Program-made: the position numbers and the translations under genes
Assembly (NCBI GenBank): GCA_002372815.1
Contig: DFIR01000046.1
Span: 1-7,197 of the forward strand
Reading direction: 5' to 3'
Length of the DNA: 7,197 nucleotides
Source of the DNA: Lachnospiraceae bacterium UBA3692
GTDB taxonomy: Bacteria; Bacillota; Clostridia; Lachnospirales; Lachnospiraceae
Shown here: in pieces, positions 1-5,911 of the stretch
Layout: every line of letters begins with the position of its first letter
Position numbering within the stretch: position 1 is the first letter of the stretch
The notes under the pieces: generated by a model
What the model was told of the DNA's origin: nothing
Databases searched by the model: none
What the model saw: only the letters and a program-made list of their open reading frames with translations

Positions 1-335
1 ACCTGCTCAAAGCCCAGGAACTTGATGATGCTCAGGTTCACAGAAGGGTGGAGACGGAGACCTCCTTTGTAAGGTCCGATCGCGCTGTTGAACTGCACGC
101 GGTAGCCGTTGTTGACCTGCACCTGGCCCTTATCGTCGACCCACGGGACACGGAACATAATGATCCGCTCGGGGGTGGTCAGACGCTCGAGGAGCGCGAC
201 CTTGCGATAGTGGTCCTCGTCCGCCTCGATCACGACGCGCAGGGACTCAAGCACTTCCTTGGCGGCCTGATGAAATTCGGGCTGTGCGGGATTCTGAGCG
301 ATGACTCTCTCCAGGATCTCATCTACGTATGACAT
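1..335 (-). CDS. gdhA: NADP-type glutamate dehydrogenase, N-terminal part (gene runs off the left edge)
   Basis: This enzyme makes L-glutamate from 2-oxoglutarate, ammonium and NAD(P)H in the cytoplasm. Only 111 residues are in the window, about a quarter of the roughly 445-residue family length. They show the hallmark N-terminal substrate-domain sequence: NNGYRVQFNSAIGPYKGG at about 75-92, with the substrate-binding lysine at about 90, followed by LHPSVNLSIIKFLGFEQ up to the edge. The start is well supported: AAGGAGGAA (341-349 on the complementary strand) lies 5 nt before the ATG at 335-333. NADP specificity is inferred from overall likeness to the hexameric E. coli GdhA type; the Rossmann domain is outside the window. 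asnA, also an ammonium-assimilating gene, lies upstream on the same strand, but a terminator and a separate gdhA promoter stand between them, so I infer independent transcription. Confidence 0.95.
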   Translation of the reverse strand, partial: MSYVDEILERVIAQNPAQPEFHQAAKEVLESLRVVIEADEDHYRKVALLERLTTPERIIMFRVPWVDDKGQVQVNNGYRVQFNSAIGPYKGGLRLHPSVNLSIIKFLGFEQ

Positions 336-377
336 ATTGGTTCCTCCTTCTGTACTGCGTGAAACTACTTTCGCAGA

Positions 378-419
378 TTTTGTATACAGCAGTCACATTC
401 TGTATCATTGTATACAAAA
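378..419. promoter_or_regulatory. Paired TGTATACA palindromes in the gdhA leader (putative operators)
   Basis: Two copies of the palindrome TGTATACA (381-388 and 409-416; the second is a full TTGTATACAA at 408-417) lie with centres 28 bp apart just downstream of the predicted gdhA start. Taken together they form an 11-bp perfect inverted repeat, TTTTGTATACA (378-388) against TGTATACAAAA (409-419), with 20 nt between. A degenerate TGTATCAT sits between them at 401-408. Symmetric operators of this size are typical of GntR/FadR-type or other dimeric repressors, but the regulator is unknown. An RNA hairpin in the leader is the alternative reading. Confidence 0.55.
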
Positions 420-436
420 ATCAGTTGTCACAGGTT

Positions 437-465
437 ATTATAAAACGATGAAAAAGCAGGTGCAA
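437..465 (-). promoter_or_regulatory. gdhA promoter (sigma-A type)
   Basis: On the minus strand TTGCAC (-35, 465-460) is followed after exactly 17 bp by a perfect TATAAT (-10, 442-437). Transcription would start near 430, giving a gdhA leader of about 95 nt. Two TGTATACA palindromes fall inside that leader and a third lies about 100 bp upstream of the predicted start, so repression at this promoter is likely. The promoter is read from consensus only. Confidence 0.75.
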
Positions 466-528
466 GTAATAATTATGTCAGATTGAAGAGAACTGCTTTG
501 TATAATATGCACAATCTGCCGTGAATAC

Positions 529-538
529 TTGTATACAA
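529..538. promoter_or_regulatory. Third TTGTATACAA palindrome upstream of the gdhA promoter
   Basis: A perfect copy of TTGTATACAA, identical to the one at 408-417, lies between the asnA terminator and the gdhA promoter. Centre-to-centre distance to the leader copies is 121 and 149 bp, which would allow a looped repressor complex. Its function is inferred from repetition alone. Confidence 0.45.
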
Positions 539-549
539 ATGCAGGGACG

Positions 550-607
550 AAAAAGAGACGGTTCCCAGCTGCGGGCCGGCGGAGCCTGGCCCGCACAGAG
601 AACCGTC
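550..607 (-). terminator. Intrinsic terminator of asnA, in a REP-like GACGGTTC element
   Basis: On the minus strand, 17 bp after the asnA stop codon, an outer 8-bp stem GACGGTTC/GAACCGTC (600-607 with 557-564) and an inner 7-bp stem GCGGGCC/GGCCCGC (588-594 with 571-577) form a long hairpin. It is followed by a TTTTT run (554-550). The flank and arm text (CACAGGGGACGGTTCTCTGTG, minus strand, around 614-594) resembles a dispersed palindromic motif I recall from Clostridia. That resemblance is recollection and is not shown by this window. Confidence 0.75.
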
Positions 608-624
608 CCCTGTGTGACAGTATG

Positions 625-1632
625 TCAGAGAAGATGCATGCCGGCTGCTTCCGCCGTGCTGCGGACTTCCTCCGGCCAGATGGAGCTCTGGACCTCGCCG
701 ATGTGGGCCTTGCGAAGGAAGAACATGCACAGGCGGGACTGGCCGATGCCGCCGCCGATCGTGTAGGGGAGCTTCTTCTCGAGGATGGCCTTCTGGAAGG
801 GAAGCTCGGCCCGCTCGGGGCAGCCTGCCTTGTCGAGCTGTTCCACGAGCGCGCGCTCATCCACACGGATGCCCATGGAGGAGAGCTCCAGGGCGATATC
901 CAGGACGGGATAGTAGACGAGGATATCGGCGTTCAGGGACCAGTCGTCGTAGTCCGGCGCGCGGCCGTCGTGGGGCTTGCCGTCGGAGAGCTTGTCGCCG
1001 ATCTGCAGCAGGGCGACGGCGCCCTTGGCGCGGGTGATGATGTATTCGCGCTCCTTGGGAGTCTTGTCCGGGAACATCTCCTCGAGCTGTCTGGTCGTCA
1101 CGAAGTAGATGTTGCGGGGAAGGATCTCCTCGATGTAGTCGTAGCGGATGGCCATGTACTTCTCGGTCAGCCGGATGACGCGGTAGACGTCGCGGATCAC
1201 GCTCTGCAGCGTCTCCATCGTGCGGTCCTCGCGGGAGATGATCTTCTCCCAGTCCCACTGGTCGACGTAGATCGAGTGGATGTTGTCCGTGTCCTCGTCG
1301 CGGCGGATGGCGCTCATGTCCGTGTAGAGGCCTTCGCCCTCCCGGAAGCCGTACTTCTGCAAGGCGTAGCGCTTCCACTTGGCGAGGGAATGCACGACCT
1401 CCGCGATGCGGCCGTCCTCAAGGATGTCGAAGGCGACCGGGCGCTCCACACCGTTGAGGTTGTCGTTGAGACCGGAGGTGGGAAGCACGAAGAGCGGGGC
1501 GGAGACCCTCAGAAGATTCAGCCGCTCGGCAAGCAGATTCTGAAAGAAGTCCTTCACGGTCTTGATCGCGACCTGTGTCTCGTGGAGATCAAGGGCGGAT
1601 TCGTATTGTTCGGGGATGATGATCTGTTTCAT
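625..1632 (-). CDS. asnA: Aspartate-ammonia ligase (asparagine synthetase A)
   Basis: AsnA makes L-asparagine from L-aspartate, ammonium and ATP (to AMP and pyrophosphate) in the cytoplasm. It belongs to the class II aminoacyl-tRNA synthetase fold. The protein has 335 residues, close to the 330 of E. coli AsnA, and is collinear with it throughout. Marks include a conserved N-terminal region with LNLLRVSAPLFV (about 38-49), YTDMSAIRRDE (103-113), SIYVDQWDWEK (120-130), the C-terminal motif GGGIGQSR (293-300) and the ending HIGEVQSSIWP (310-320). The start at 1632 follows AAAGGAG with good spacing; the frame is open 20 codons further upstream, but those codons overlap the promoter. It is transcribed alone: divergent from the nuclease-helicase gene, and cut off from gdhA by a terminator. 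With gdhA it forms an ammonium-assimilation pair. Confidence 0.97.
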   Translation of the reverse strand: MKQIIIPEQYESALDLHETQVAIKTVKDFFQNLLAERLNLLRVSAPLFVLPTSGLNDNLNGVERPVAFDILEDGRIAEVVHSLAKWKRYALQKYGFREGEGLYTDMSAIRRDEDTDNIHSIYVDQWDWEKIISREDRTMETLQSVIRDVYRVIRLTEKYMAIRYDYIEEILPRNIYFVTTRQLEEMFPDKTPKEREYIITRAKGAVALLQIGDKLSDGKPHDGRAPDYDDWSLNADILVYYPVLDIALELSSMGIRVDERALVEQLDKAGCPERAELPFQKAILEKKLPYTIGGGIGQSRLCMFFLRKAHIGEVQSSIWPEEVRSTAEAAGMHLL

Positions 1633-1680
1633 CCTGGCTCCTTTCTGCGCGCGGGGCGGCTTTTGAAAAACTTTTCCCCT

Positions 1681-1709
1681 ATTAAAACGCATTTGACGAA
1701 GAATTGCAA
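1681..1709 (-). promoter_or_regulatory. asnA promoter
   Basis: On the minus strand TTGCAA (1709-1704) and TTTAAT (1686-1681) are spaced by 17 bp. The start would be near 1674 and the leader about 42 nt, ending in the AAAGGAG ribosome site. TTGCAA is its own reverse complement, so the same hexamer also faces the divergent gene, although its distance to that gene's -10 (20 bp) is too long for a standard promoter. Confidence 0.65.
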
Positions 1710-1726
1710 CCCGGCGCCGGAAGATT

Positions 1727-1735
1727 TGTTATAAT
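1727..1735 (+). promoter_or_regulatory. Extended -10 promoter of the nuclease-helicase gene
   Basis: TGTTATAAT (1727-1735) is a perfect extended -10 element. Its last base is only 6 nt from the ATG at 1742, so transcription is predicted to start at or next to the start codon. The nearest -35-like hexamer, TTGCAA at 1704-1709, is 20 bp away, so the extended -10 probably carries recognition. Confidence 0.6.
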
Positions 1736-1741
1736 GGCCCC

Positions 1742-4249
1742 ATGGGTATTTTGATCAGGATCTCAGTGAGACAATTTGTGGAGTTCATGCTCCGGTCCGG
1801 AAATCTGGAGGAGAGCGGGCGCGGTCCTTCGGAGGAAGTCATGCTCGAAGGCGCGCGCATGCACCGGAAGATCCAGCGGGAGGAGGGCGCCGGCTATCAG
1901 CCGGAGGTCCCCCTTTCTGTGCGTGTGCCGCTGGTCCTGGAAGGGGAGGAGGCGGAACTCCTCCTGGAGGGACGCGCGGACGGGATCTTCTACGGCACGG
2001 ATCCCTCCTTCCCGCTTCTGGGGGACGCGTGGACCATCGATGAGATCAAGACGACCTACGGGAATATCGGAAGCATGAAAGAACCTGTGCCGGTCCATCT
2101 GGCGCAGGCGAAGATGTACGCCTGGATCTGGCTCCGCCAGAACGGCCTGGAGAGCGTGCGCGTGCGCATGACCTACGTGCGGCTGCAGGACGGGGACAAG
2201 CGGTATTTCACACAGGAGCAGGAGCGGGAGGAGCTGGAATCCTACGCCGCGGACCTGTTCGAACGATACGCGAAGTGGGCGGCCGCGGAAGTCCGCTGGA
2301 GGAGGATCCGGACAGACTCCCTGCGCGCGCTGCAGTTCCCGTTTGCGTACCGGGAGGGCCAGCGGGAGCTGGCCGTACATGTCTACCACACGATCTGCCA
2401 CCGCAGGAAGCTCTTTCTGGAGGCGCCCACCGGCACCGGCAAGACGCTGGCGGTCCTGTTCCCCAGCCTGAAGGCGATGGGGGAGGGCAAGGCGGACCGG
2501 ATCTTCTATCTGACCGCCAAGACGGTCACGCGGGCAGTCGCCGCGGACACCATGAGCCTTCTCCGCGGGCAGGGACTGCGCTGCCGCTCCCTGGTCCTGA
2601 CAGCCAGAGAGCGCATCTGTGTCCTGGACCATCCGGCCTGCGACCCCTCCTCCTGTCCGCGGGCGGACGGGCACTTCGACAGGGTGAACGAGGCCCTCAT
2701 GAGCCTGTTGACCGAAACGGACGATTTCTCCAGGGAGGCGATCATCGCCTGCGCGGACCGCTTCCAGGTCTGTCCTTTTGAGCTGTCCCTGGATCTGTCT
2801 CTGTTCGCGGACGTCGTGATCTGCGATTACAACCATGTCTTCGATCCGCGCGCGAAGCTGCGCCGCTTCTTCGGGGATACAGCCGGAGGGAACGGGCTGA
2901 TCGGCGATATCCGGGAGACGGAGGCGGAGGATCCCTCCGCGCAGGAGCGGGCGGTCCCCGGACCGGTCTTTCTGATCGACGAATCCCACAACCTGGTCGA
3001 CCGCGGGCGGGAGATGTTCAGCGCGGAGCTCTCTCTGGAGACGCTCACGGTGTTCCGCCCCCTTGTGCGGCACATCTATCCGGAGCTGTGGAAGAAGCTG
3101 GGGGCCGCGGTGCGGGAGATGCGCGTCCTGCGGGAGACGGCGCCGCAGCAGGGCTACGCCCTTCTGGACGACACGGACCTGGAGGGGCTGACGGATGCGG
3201 TCTACACGGTCTTCGGGGAGATCGAGAGCATCCAGGCGGAGGAGAGGAGCCTTGACCGAAGCGGTCGGAAGATCTCGCAGGAGAGACAGGAGGTCCGGGA
3301 GGCGATGCTCGATTTCTACTTCGGGCTGCGCCACTTCCTCCAGATGCATGAGGGGATGGATCAGCGGTACGCGCCTTACATGCAGCGCTCGGGAAGGGAC
3401 GGCCTGACGGTCCGCCTCTACTGCGTGGATCCCTCCGGAAACCTGAAGGAATGTATGGACAAAGGGGCGGCGGCCATCCTTTTCTCCGCGACGCTCCTGC
3501 CGGTCACTTACTATAAAGCGCTTCTGGGCGGCGGTCCCGAGGACTACGAGGTCTACGCGAAGACGGTCTTCGACTATCGACGCCAGGGGCTGTTCATCGC
3601 CGAGGACGTCACGAGCCGCTACCGGGACCGGGGACCGGACAGCTACGCGCGGATCGCCCGGATGATCCGCGACATCGTCAGCAGGCGGCACGGCAACTAT
3701 ATGGCCTTCTTCCCGTCCCATTCCTTCCTTGCGGAAGTAATGGAAGCCTACCTGCAGCTCTGCCCCGAGGATGAGGAGAACCTGGTCGCGGTCCAGCAGC
3801 CGCAGATGAAACAGGAGGAGCGGGAGGCCTTCCTCCGCAGGTTCGAGGAAGTGCGGGATGACCGCACGCTCGTGGGATTCTGCGTGCTCGGCGGGATCTT
3901 CGGCGAGGGGATCGACCTGCGGGAGGACCGGCTGATCGGCGTGCTCATCGTCGGGACAGGGATTCCGCAGGTCTGCAGCGAGCGGGAGGTGATCCGGGAT
4001 CACTTTGACACACAGGGCGGACAGGGGTATGATTATGCCTACCGCTACCCGGGCATGAACAAGGTCCTGCAGGCCGCCGGGCGTGTGATCCGGACGGAGA
4101 GCGACGTGGGCATCGTCGCGCTGCTGGACGAGCGGTTCCTGACGCCCGGATACCGGGCGCTGTTTCCTGCGGGCTGGCGGTCCTTCGAGAGGGTCCGGAG
4201 CGACAGCGCGGGAGACAGGGTCACGAGATTCTGGGATGAATGGCTGTAG
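1742..4249 (+). CDS. RecB/Cas4-type nuclease fused to XPD/DinG-family iron-sulphur DNA helicase
   Basis: This 835-residue protein probably degrades and unwinds DNA in repair or replication restart. The N-terminal part (about 1-185) carries the motif set of RecB/Cas4 PD-(D/E)XK nucleases: GARMH (His41), GRAD (Asp80), EIK (Glu101, Lys103) and QxxxY (Gln122, Tyr126). The rest is a superfamily 2 helicase of the XPD/DinG group (COG1199 type): Q-motif region at 199-210, Walker A APTGTGKT (228-235), an insertion with four candidate 4Fe-4S cysteines (292, 300, 305, 344), DESH box (413-416), FSATLLP (581-587), GIFGEGIDL (718-726) and QAAGRVIR (777-784). All key residues look intact. There is no Shine-Dalgarno sequence before ATG 1742; the next possible start, TTG at 1751, has none either, and the ISVRQFVEF text just after it fits the family N-terminus. 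It is a single gene flanked by unrelated genes. Substrate and biological role are unknown; a defence role is possible but nothing nearby supports it. Confidence 0.9.
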   Translation: MGILIRISVRQFVEFMLRSGNLEESGRGPSEEVMLEGARMHRKIQREEGAGYQPEVPLSVRVPLVLEGEEAELLLEGRADGIFYGTDPSFPLLGDAWTIDEIKTTYGNIGSMKEPVPVHLAQAKMYAWIWLRQNGLESVRVRMTYVRLQDGDKRYFTQEQEREELESYAADLFERYAKWAAAEVRWRRIRTDSLRALQFPFAYREGQRELAVHVYHTICHRRKLFLEAPTGTGKTLAVLFPSLKAMGEGKADRIFYLTAKTVTRAVAADTMSLLRGQGLRCRSLVLTARERICVLDHPACDPSSCPRADGHFDRVNEALMSLLTETDDFSREAIIACADRFQVCPFELSLDLSLFADVVICDYNHVFDPRAKLRRFFGDTAGGNGLIGDIRETEAEDPSAQERAVPGPVFLIDESHNLVDRGREMFSAELSLETLTVFRPLVRHIYPELWKKLGAAVREMRVLRETAPQQGYALLDDTDLEGLTDAVYTVFGEIESIQAEERSLDRSGRKISQERQEVREAMLDFYFGLRHFLQMHEGMDQRYAPYMQRSGRDGLTVRLYCVDPSGNLKECMDKGAAAILFSATLLPVTYYKALLGGGPEDYEVYAKTVFDYRRQGLFIAEDVTSRYRDRGPDSYARIARMIRDIVSRRHGNYMAFFPSHSFLAEVMEAYLQLCPEDEENLVAVQQPQMKQEEREAFLRRFEEVRDDRTLVGFCVLGGIFGEGIDLREDRLIGVLIVGTGIPQVCSEREVIRDHFDTQGGQGYDYAYRYPGMNKVLQAAGRVIRTESDVGIVALLDERFLTPGYRALFPAGWRSFERVRSDSAGDRVTRFWDEWL

Positions 4250-4252
4250 GAA

Positions 4253-4294
4253 AACTGACACATGTGCCACAAGCAGATGACACACGTGTCAGTT
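4253..4294. repeat. Inverted repeat with 14-bp arms downstream of the nuclease-helicase gene
   Basis: AACTGACACATGTG (4253-4266) faces CACACGTGTCAGTT (4281-4294) across a 14-nt loop. Thirteen of 14 positions pair on the plus strand, and all 14 pair on the minus strand if one G-U is allowed. There is no T-run after either arm, so it is not a standard intrinsic terminator, though it begins only 3 nt after the helicase stop codon. A small REP-like palindrome is a fair alternative. Confidence 0.6.
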
Positions 4295-4357
4295 GTGGAT
4301 AACTTTGTGGATTCTGGGGATTTCCTTGTCAAAACGGCATTTCCGGGATGTGGATAA
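4294..4357 (-). promoter_or_regulatory. DnaA-box pair
   Basis: TGTGGATAA, the reverse complement of the consensus DnaA box TTATCCACA, occurs perfectly at 4294-4302 and 4349-4357 in the same orientation, 55 bp apart. A degenerate TGTGGATTC lies at 4306-4314. No dnaA, no AT-rich unwinding region and no larger cluster is visible, so this is not an origin. A DnaA-responsive control site for the amylase gene, or chance, are the readings left. Confidence 0.4.
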
Positions 4358-4433
4358 TTCTCCGGAGACGGTTTCGCCGTCGCTGCAGAAGGCGGAATTG
4401 ACCGGATCGGTATACAGAAAGGAGTACAGACGC

Positions 4434-5741
4434 ATGTGGGCTGACGAAAGCGTGTTCTATCAGATCTACCCGCTGGGAATGTGCGGGGCACCGCCGACCA
4501 ACGACGGGATCGTGACGGGCAGGATCCGGGAGGTGATCGGGTGGACGGATCACCTGCAGAAGCTCGGTGTGAATGCGGTCTATTTCTGCCCGGTCTTCTC
4601 CTCCGACGCGCACGGCTACGACACCCGGGACTATTTCCGGATCGACGAGCGGCTGGGAACGGAGGAGGACTTCCGGGAGGTCTGCGACGCGCTGCATGCG
4701 AGCGGGATCCGGGTCGTCCTGGACGGTGTCTTCAATCATGTCGGGCGCGGCTTCTGGGCCTTCCGGGATGTGCAGGAGAAGCGCTGGGACTCCCCTTACA
4801 AAGACTGGTTCCGCCTGTCCTTCGACGGGGACTCACCGTATCATGACGGTTTCTGGTACGAAGGCTGGGAGGGACATTATGAACTGGTGAAGCTGAACCT
4901 GCACAATGAAGCGGTGATCGGCCATCTCTTCGACGCGGTCCGGTACTGGACGGAGACGTTCGGGATCGACGGACTCAGACTGGACGTCGCCTACTGCCTG
5001 GACCAGAACTTCCTGCGGCGGCTCCGCGCCTTCACGGATTCCCTGAAGCCGGATTTCTGGCTGGTCGGGGAGGTGCTCGGAGGCGACTACCGCAGGATCA
5101 TGGGGGACGGCCTCCTGCACAGCGCGACCAACTATGAGTGCTACAAAGGGCTGCACTCCAGCTTCAACAGCATGAACATGTTCGAGATCAACCACTCGCT
5201 CATCCGCCAGTTCGGAAAGGATCCCTGGACCCTCTACCGCGGGATGCACCTGCTGTCCTTCGTCGACAACCACGACGTGACGAGAGTGGCCAGCATCCTG
5301 TCGGAGCCCCGGCACCTTCCGCTCATCTATGCGGTCTGTTTCGGCATGCCCGGCATCCCCTGCATCTATTACGGAAGCGAATGGGGGATCCGCGGGGACA
5401 AGCGCGACGGTGACCAGGCGCTGCGCCCGCGCATCGAGGCGCCCTCCTGGAACGAACTCACGGATGCGGTCAGCCGCATGGCATCCGCGAAAAAATCCTC
5501 CGCAGCCCTGTGCTACGGGGACTTCACCAGCGTCGTGCTGACCAACCGGCAGTGCATCTTCGAGAGACGCTGCGGGGAGGAACGGGTCCTTGTTGCGGTG
5601 AACGCGGACAGGGAGCCTTATTATGCGAGATTTGATGCAGGCGCTGCGGAGGGCACCGATCTCCTGACGGGGGACACGCAGACCTTTGAAGGCGGCTGCA
5701 CACTGGCGCCTTTCAGCGCACACTATTGGAAAATGCCGTGA
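4434..5741 (+). CDS. Intracellular GH13 alpha-amylase family glycosidase (maltodextrin-active type)
   Basis: This 435-residue protein probably hydrolyses alpha-1,4 links in maltodextrins in the cytoplasm; no signal peptide is visible. The (beta/alpha)8 GH13 motifs appear in order: FYQIYPLGMCG (8-18), HGYDTRDYF (60-68), region I DGVFNH (97-102), region II GLRLDVA with nucleophile Asp184, region III GEV with acid/base Glu213, and region IV FVDNHD with Asp281. All three catalytic carboxylates are present. Residues from about 365 form the small beta-rich C-terminal domain. The length is shorter than secreted amylases or neopullulanases and there is no N-terminal N-domain, so it is a compact maltodextrin glucosidase or cyclomaltodextrinase-like member; exact specificity cannot be read from sequence. 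The start at 4434 is chosen because AAAGGAG (4418-4424) lies 9 nt before it; the frame is open further upstream without a ribosome site. No sugar transporter or regulator gene lies nearby. A convincing promoter was not found. Confidence 0.92.
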   Translation: MWADESVFYQIYPLGMCGAPPTNDGIVTGRIREVIGWTDHLQKLGVNAVYFCPVFSSDAHGYDTRDYFRIDERLGTEEDFREVCDALHASGIRVVLDGVFNHVGRGFWAFRDVQEKRWDSPYKDWFRLSFDGDSPYHDGFWYEGWEGHYELVKLNLHNEAVIGHLFDAVRYWTETFGIDGLRLDVAYCLDQNFLRRLRAFTDSLKPDFWLVGEVLGGDYRRIMGDGLLHSATNYECYKGLHSSFNSMNMFEINHSLIRQFGKDPWTLYRGMHLLSFVDNHDVTRVASILSEPRHLPLIYAVCFGMPGIPCIYYGSEWGIRGDKRDGDQALRPRIEAPSWNELTDAVSRMASAKKSSAALCYGDFTSVVLTNRQCIFERRCGEERVLVAVNADREPYYARFDAGAAEGTDLLTGDTQTFEGGCTLAPFSAHYWKMP

Positions 5742-5751
5742 GGCGGATCGC

Positions 5752-5780
5752 TTTTCAGTCCAGACGGGCTATGATATACT
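5752..5780 (+). promoter_or_regulatory. Promoter of the PrsW-family gene
   Basis: TTTTCA (5752-5757), a 17-bp spacer and TATACT (5775-5780) preceded by TGA form an extended -10 promoter. Transcription would begin near 5787, leaving an untranslated leader of about 125 nt that contains three 17-bp repeats. It lies 10 bp after the amylase stop codon, so the protease gene does not depend on read-through. Confidence 0.6.
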
Positions 5781-5792
5781 GACAGAAAGTGC

Positions 5793-5845
5793 TGCTTCTT
5801 ATATGAGGGTGCTTCTTATTTGGAGATGCTTCTTATATTAAGAAG
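5793..5845 (+). repeat. Three 17-bp direct repeats in the leader of the PrsW-family gene
   Basis: TGCTTCTTAT occurs at 5793-5802, 5810-5819 and 5827-5836, an exact 17-bp period. The 7-bp tails (ATGAGGG, TTGGAGA, ATTAAGA) are less conserved. The third copy also forms a palindrome, CTTCTTA-TAT-TAAGAAG (5829-5845). The repeats begin just after the predicted transcription start, where either a bound protein or the RNA could control expression. Confidence 0.65.
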
Positions 5846-5911
5846 AGAGCACTGCGAGATGCAATTGGATTCGCGCGGCGACGTTCGTGCCGCGGAAAGA
5901 GAGAAAAGAAC

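Noticed and set aside
483..506. Plus-strand promoter with TATAAT at 501-506
   Set aside because: The nearest -35-like hexamer (TTGAAG, 483-488) is only 12 bp away and no plus-strand gene follows; it would read into the asnA terminator from the wrong side.
529..1734. 401-codon open frame on the plus strand opposite asnA
   Set aside because: Its protein resembles nothing and is rich in Asp, Val, Gly and Leu, as expected for the complement of GC-rich codons. asnA on the other strand is collinear with a known family, has a ribosome site and a promoter.
1763..4285. 840-codon open frame on the minus strand, as long as the helicase gene it opposes
   Set aside because: The length is striking but is a known by-product of strong GC bias at third codon positions. 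The translation is low-complexity (Arg, Pro, Leu, Gln, Asp) without motifs, while the plus-strand frame carries all helicase motifs.
4398..4416. Promoter for the amylase from TTGACC (4398) or GGTATACA (4409), the latter also a loose match to the gdhA palindrome
   Set aside because: Spacing is wrong for a -35/-10 pair, and a start here would fall inside the ribosome site. The palindrome match is too weak to call an operator.
4294..4434. Replication origin at the DnaA boxes
   Set aside because: Only two perfect boxes, no AT-rich unwinding element and no dnaA or dnaN gene nearby.
4833..5723. 296-codon open frame on the minus strand opposite the amylase gene
   Set aside because: Same antisense effect; the plus frame has all GH13 catalytic motifs.
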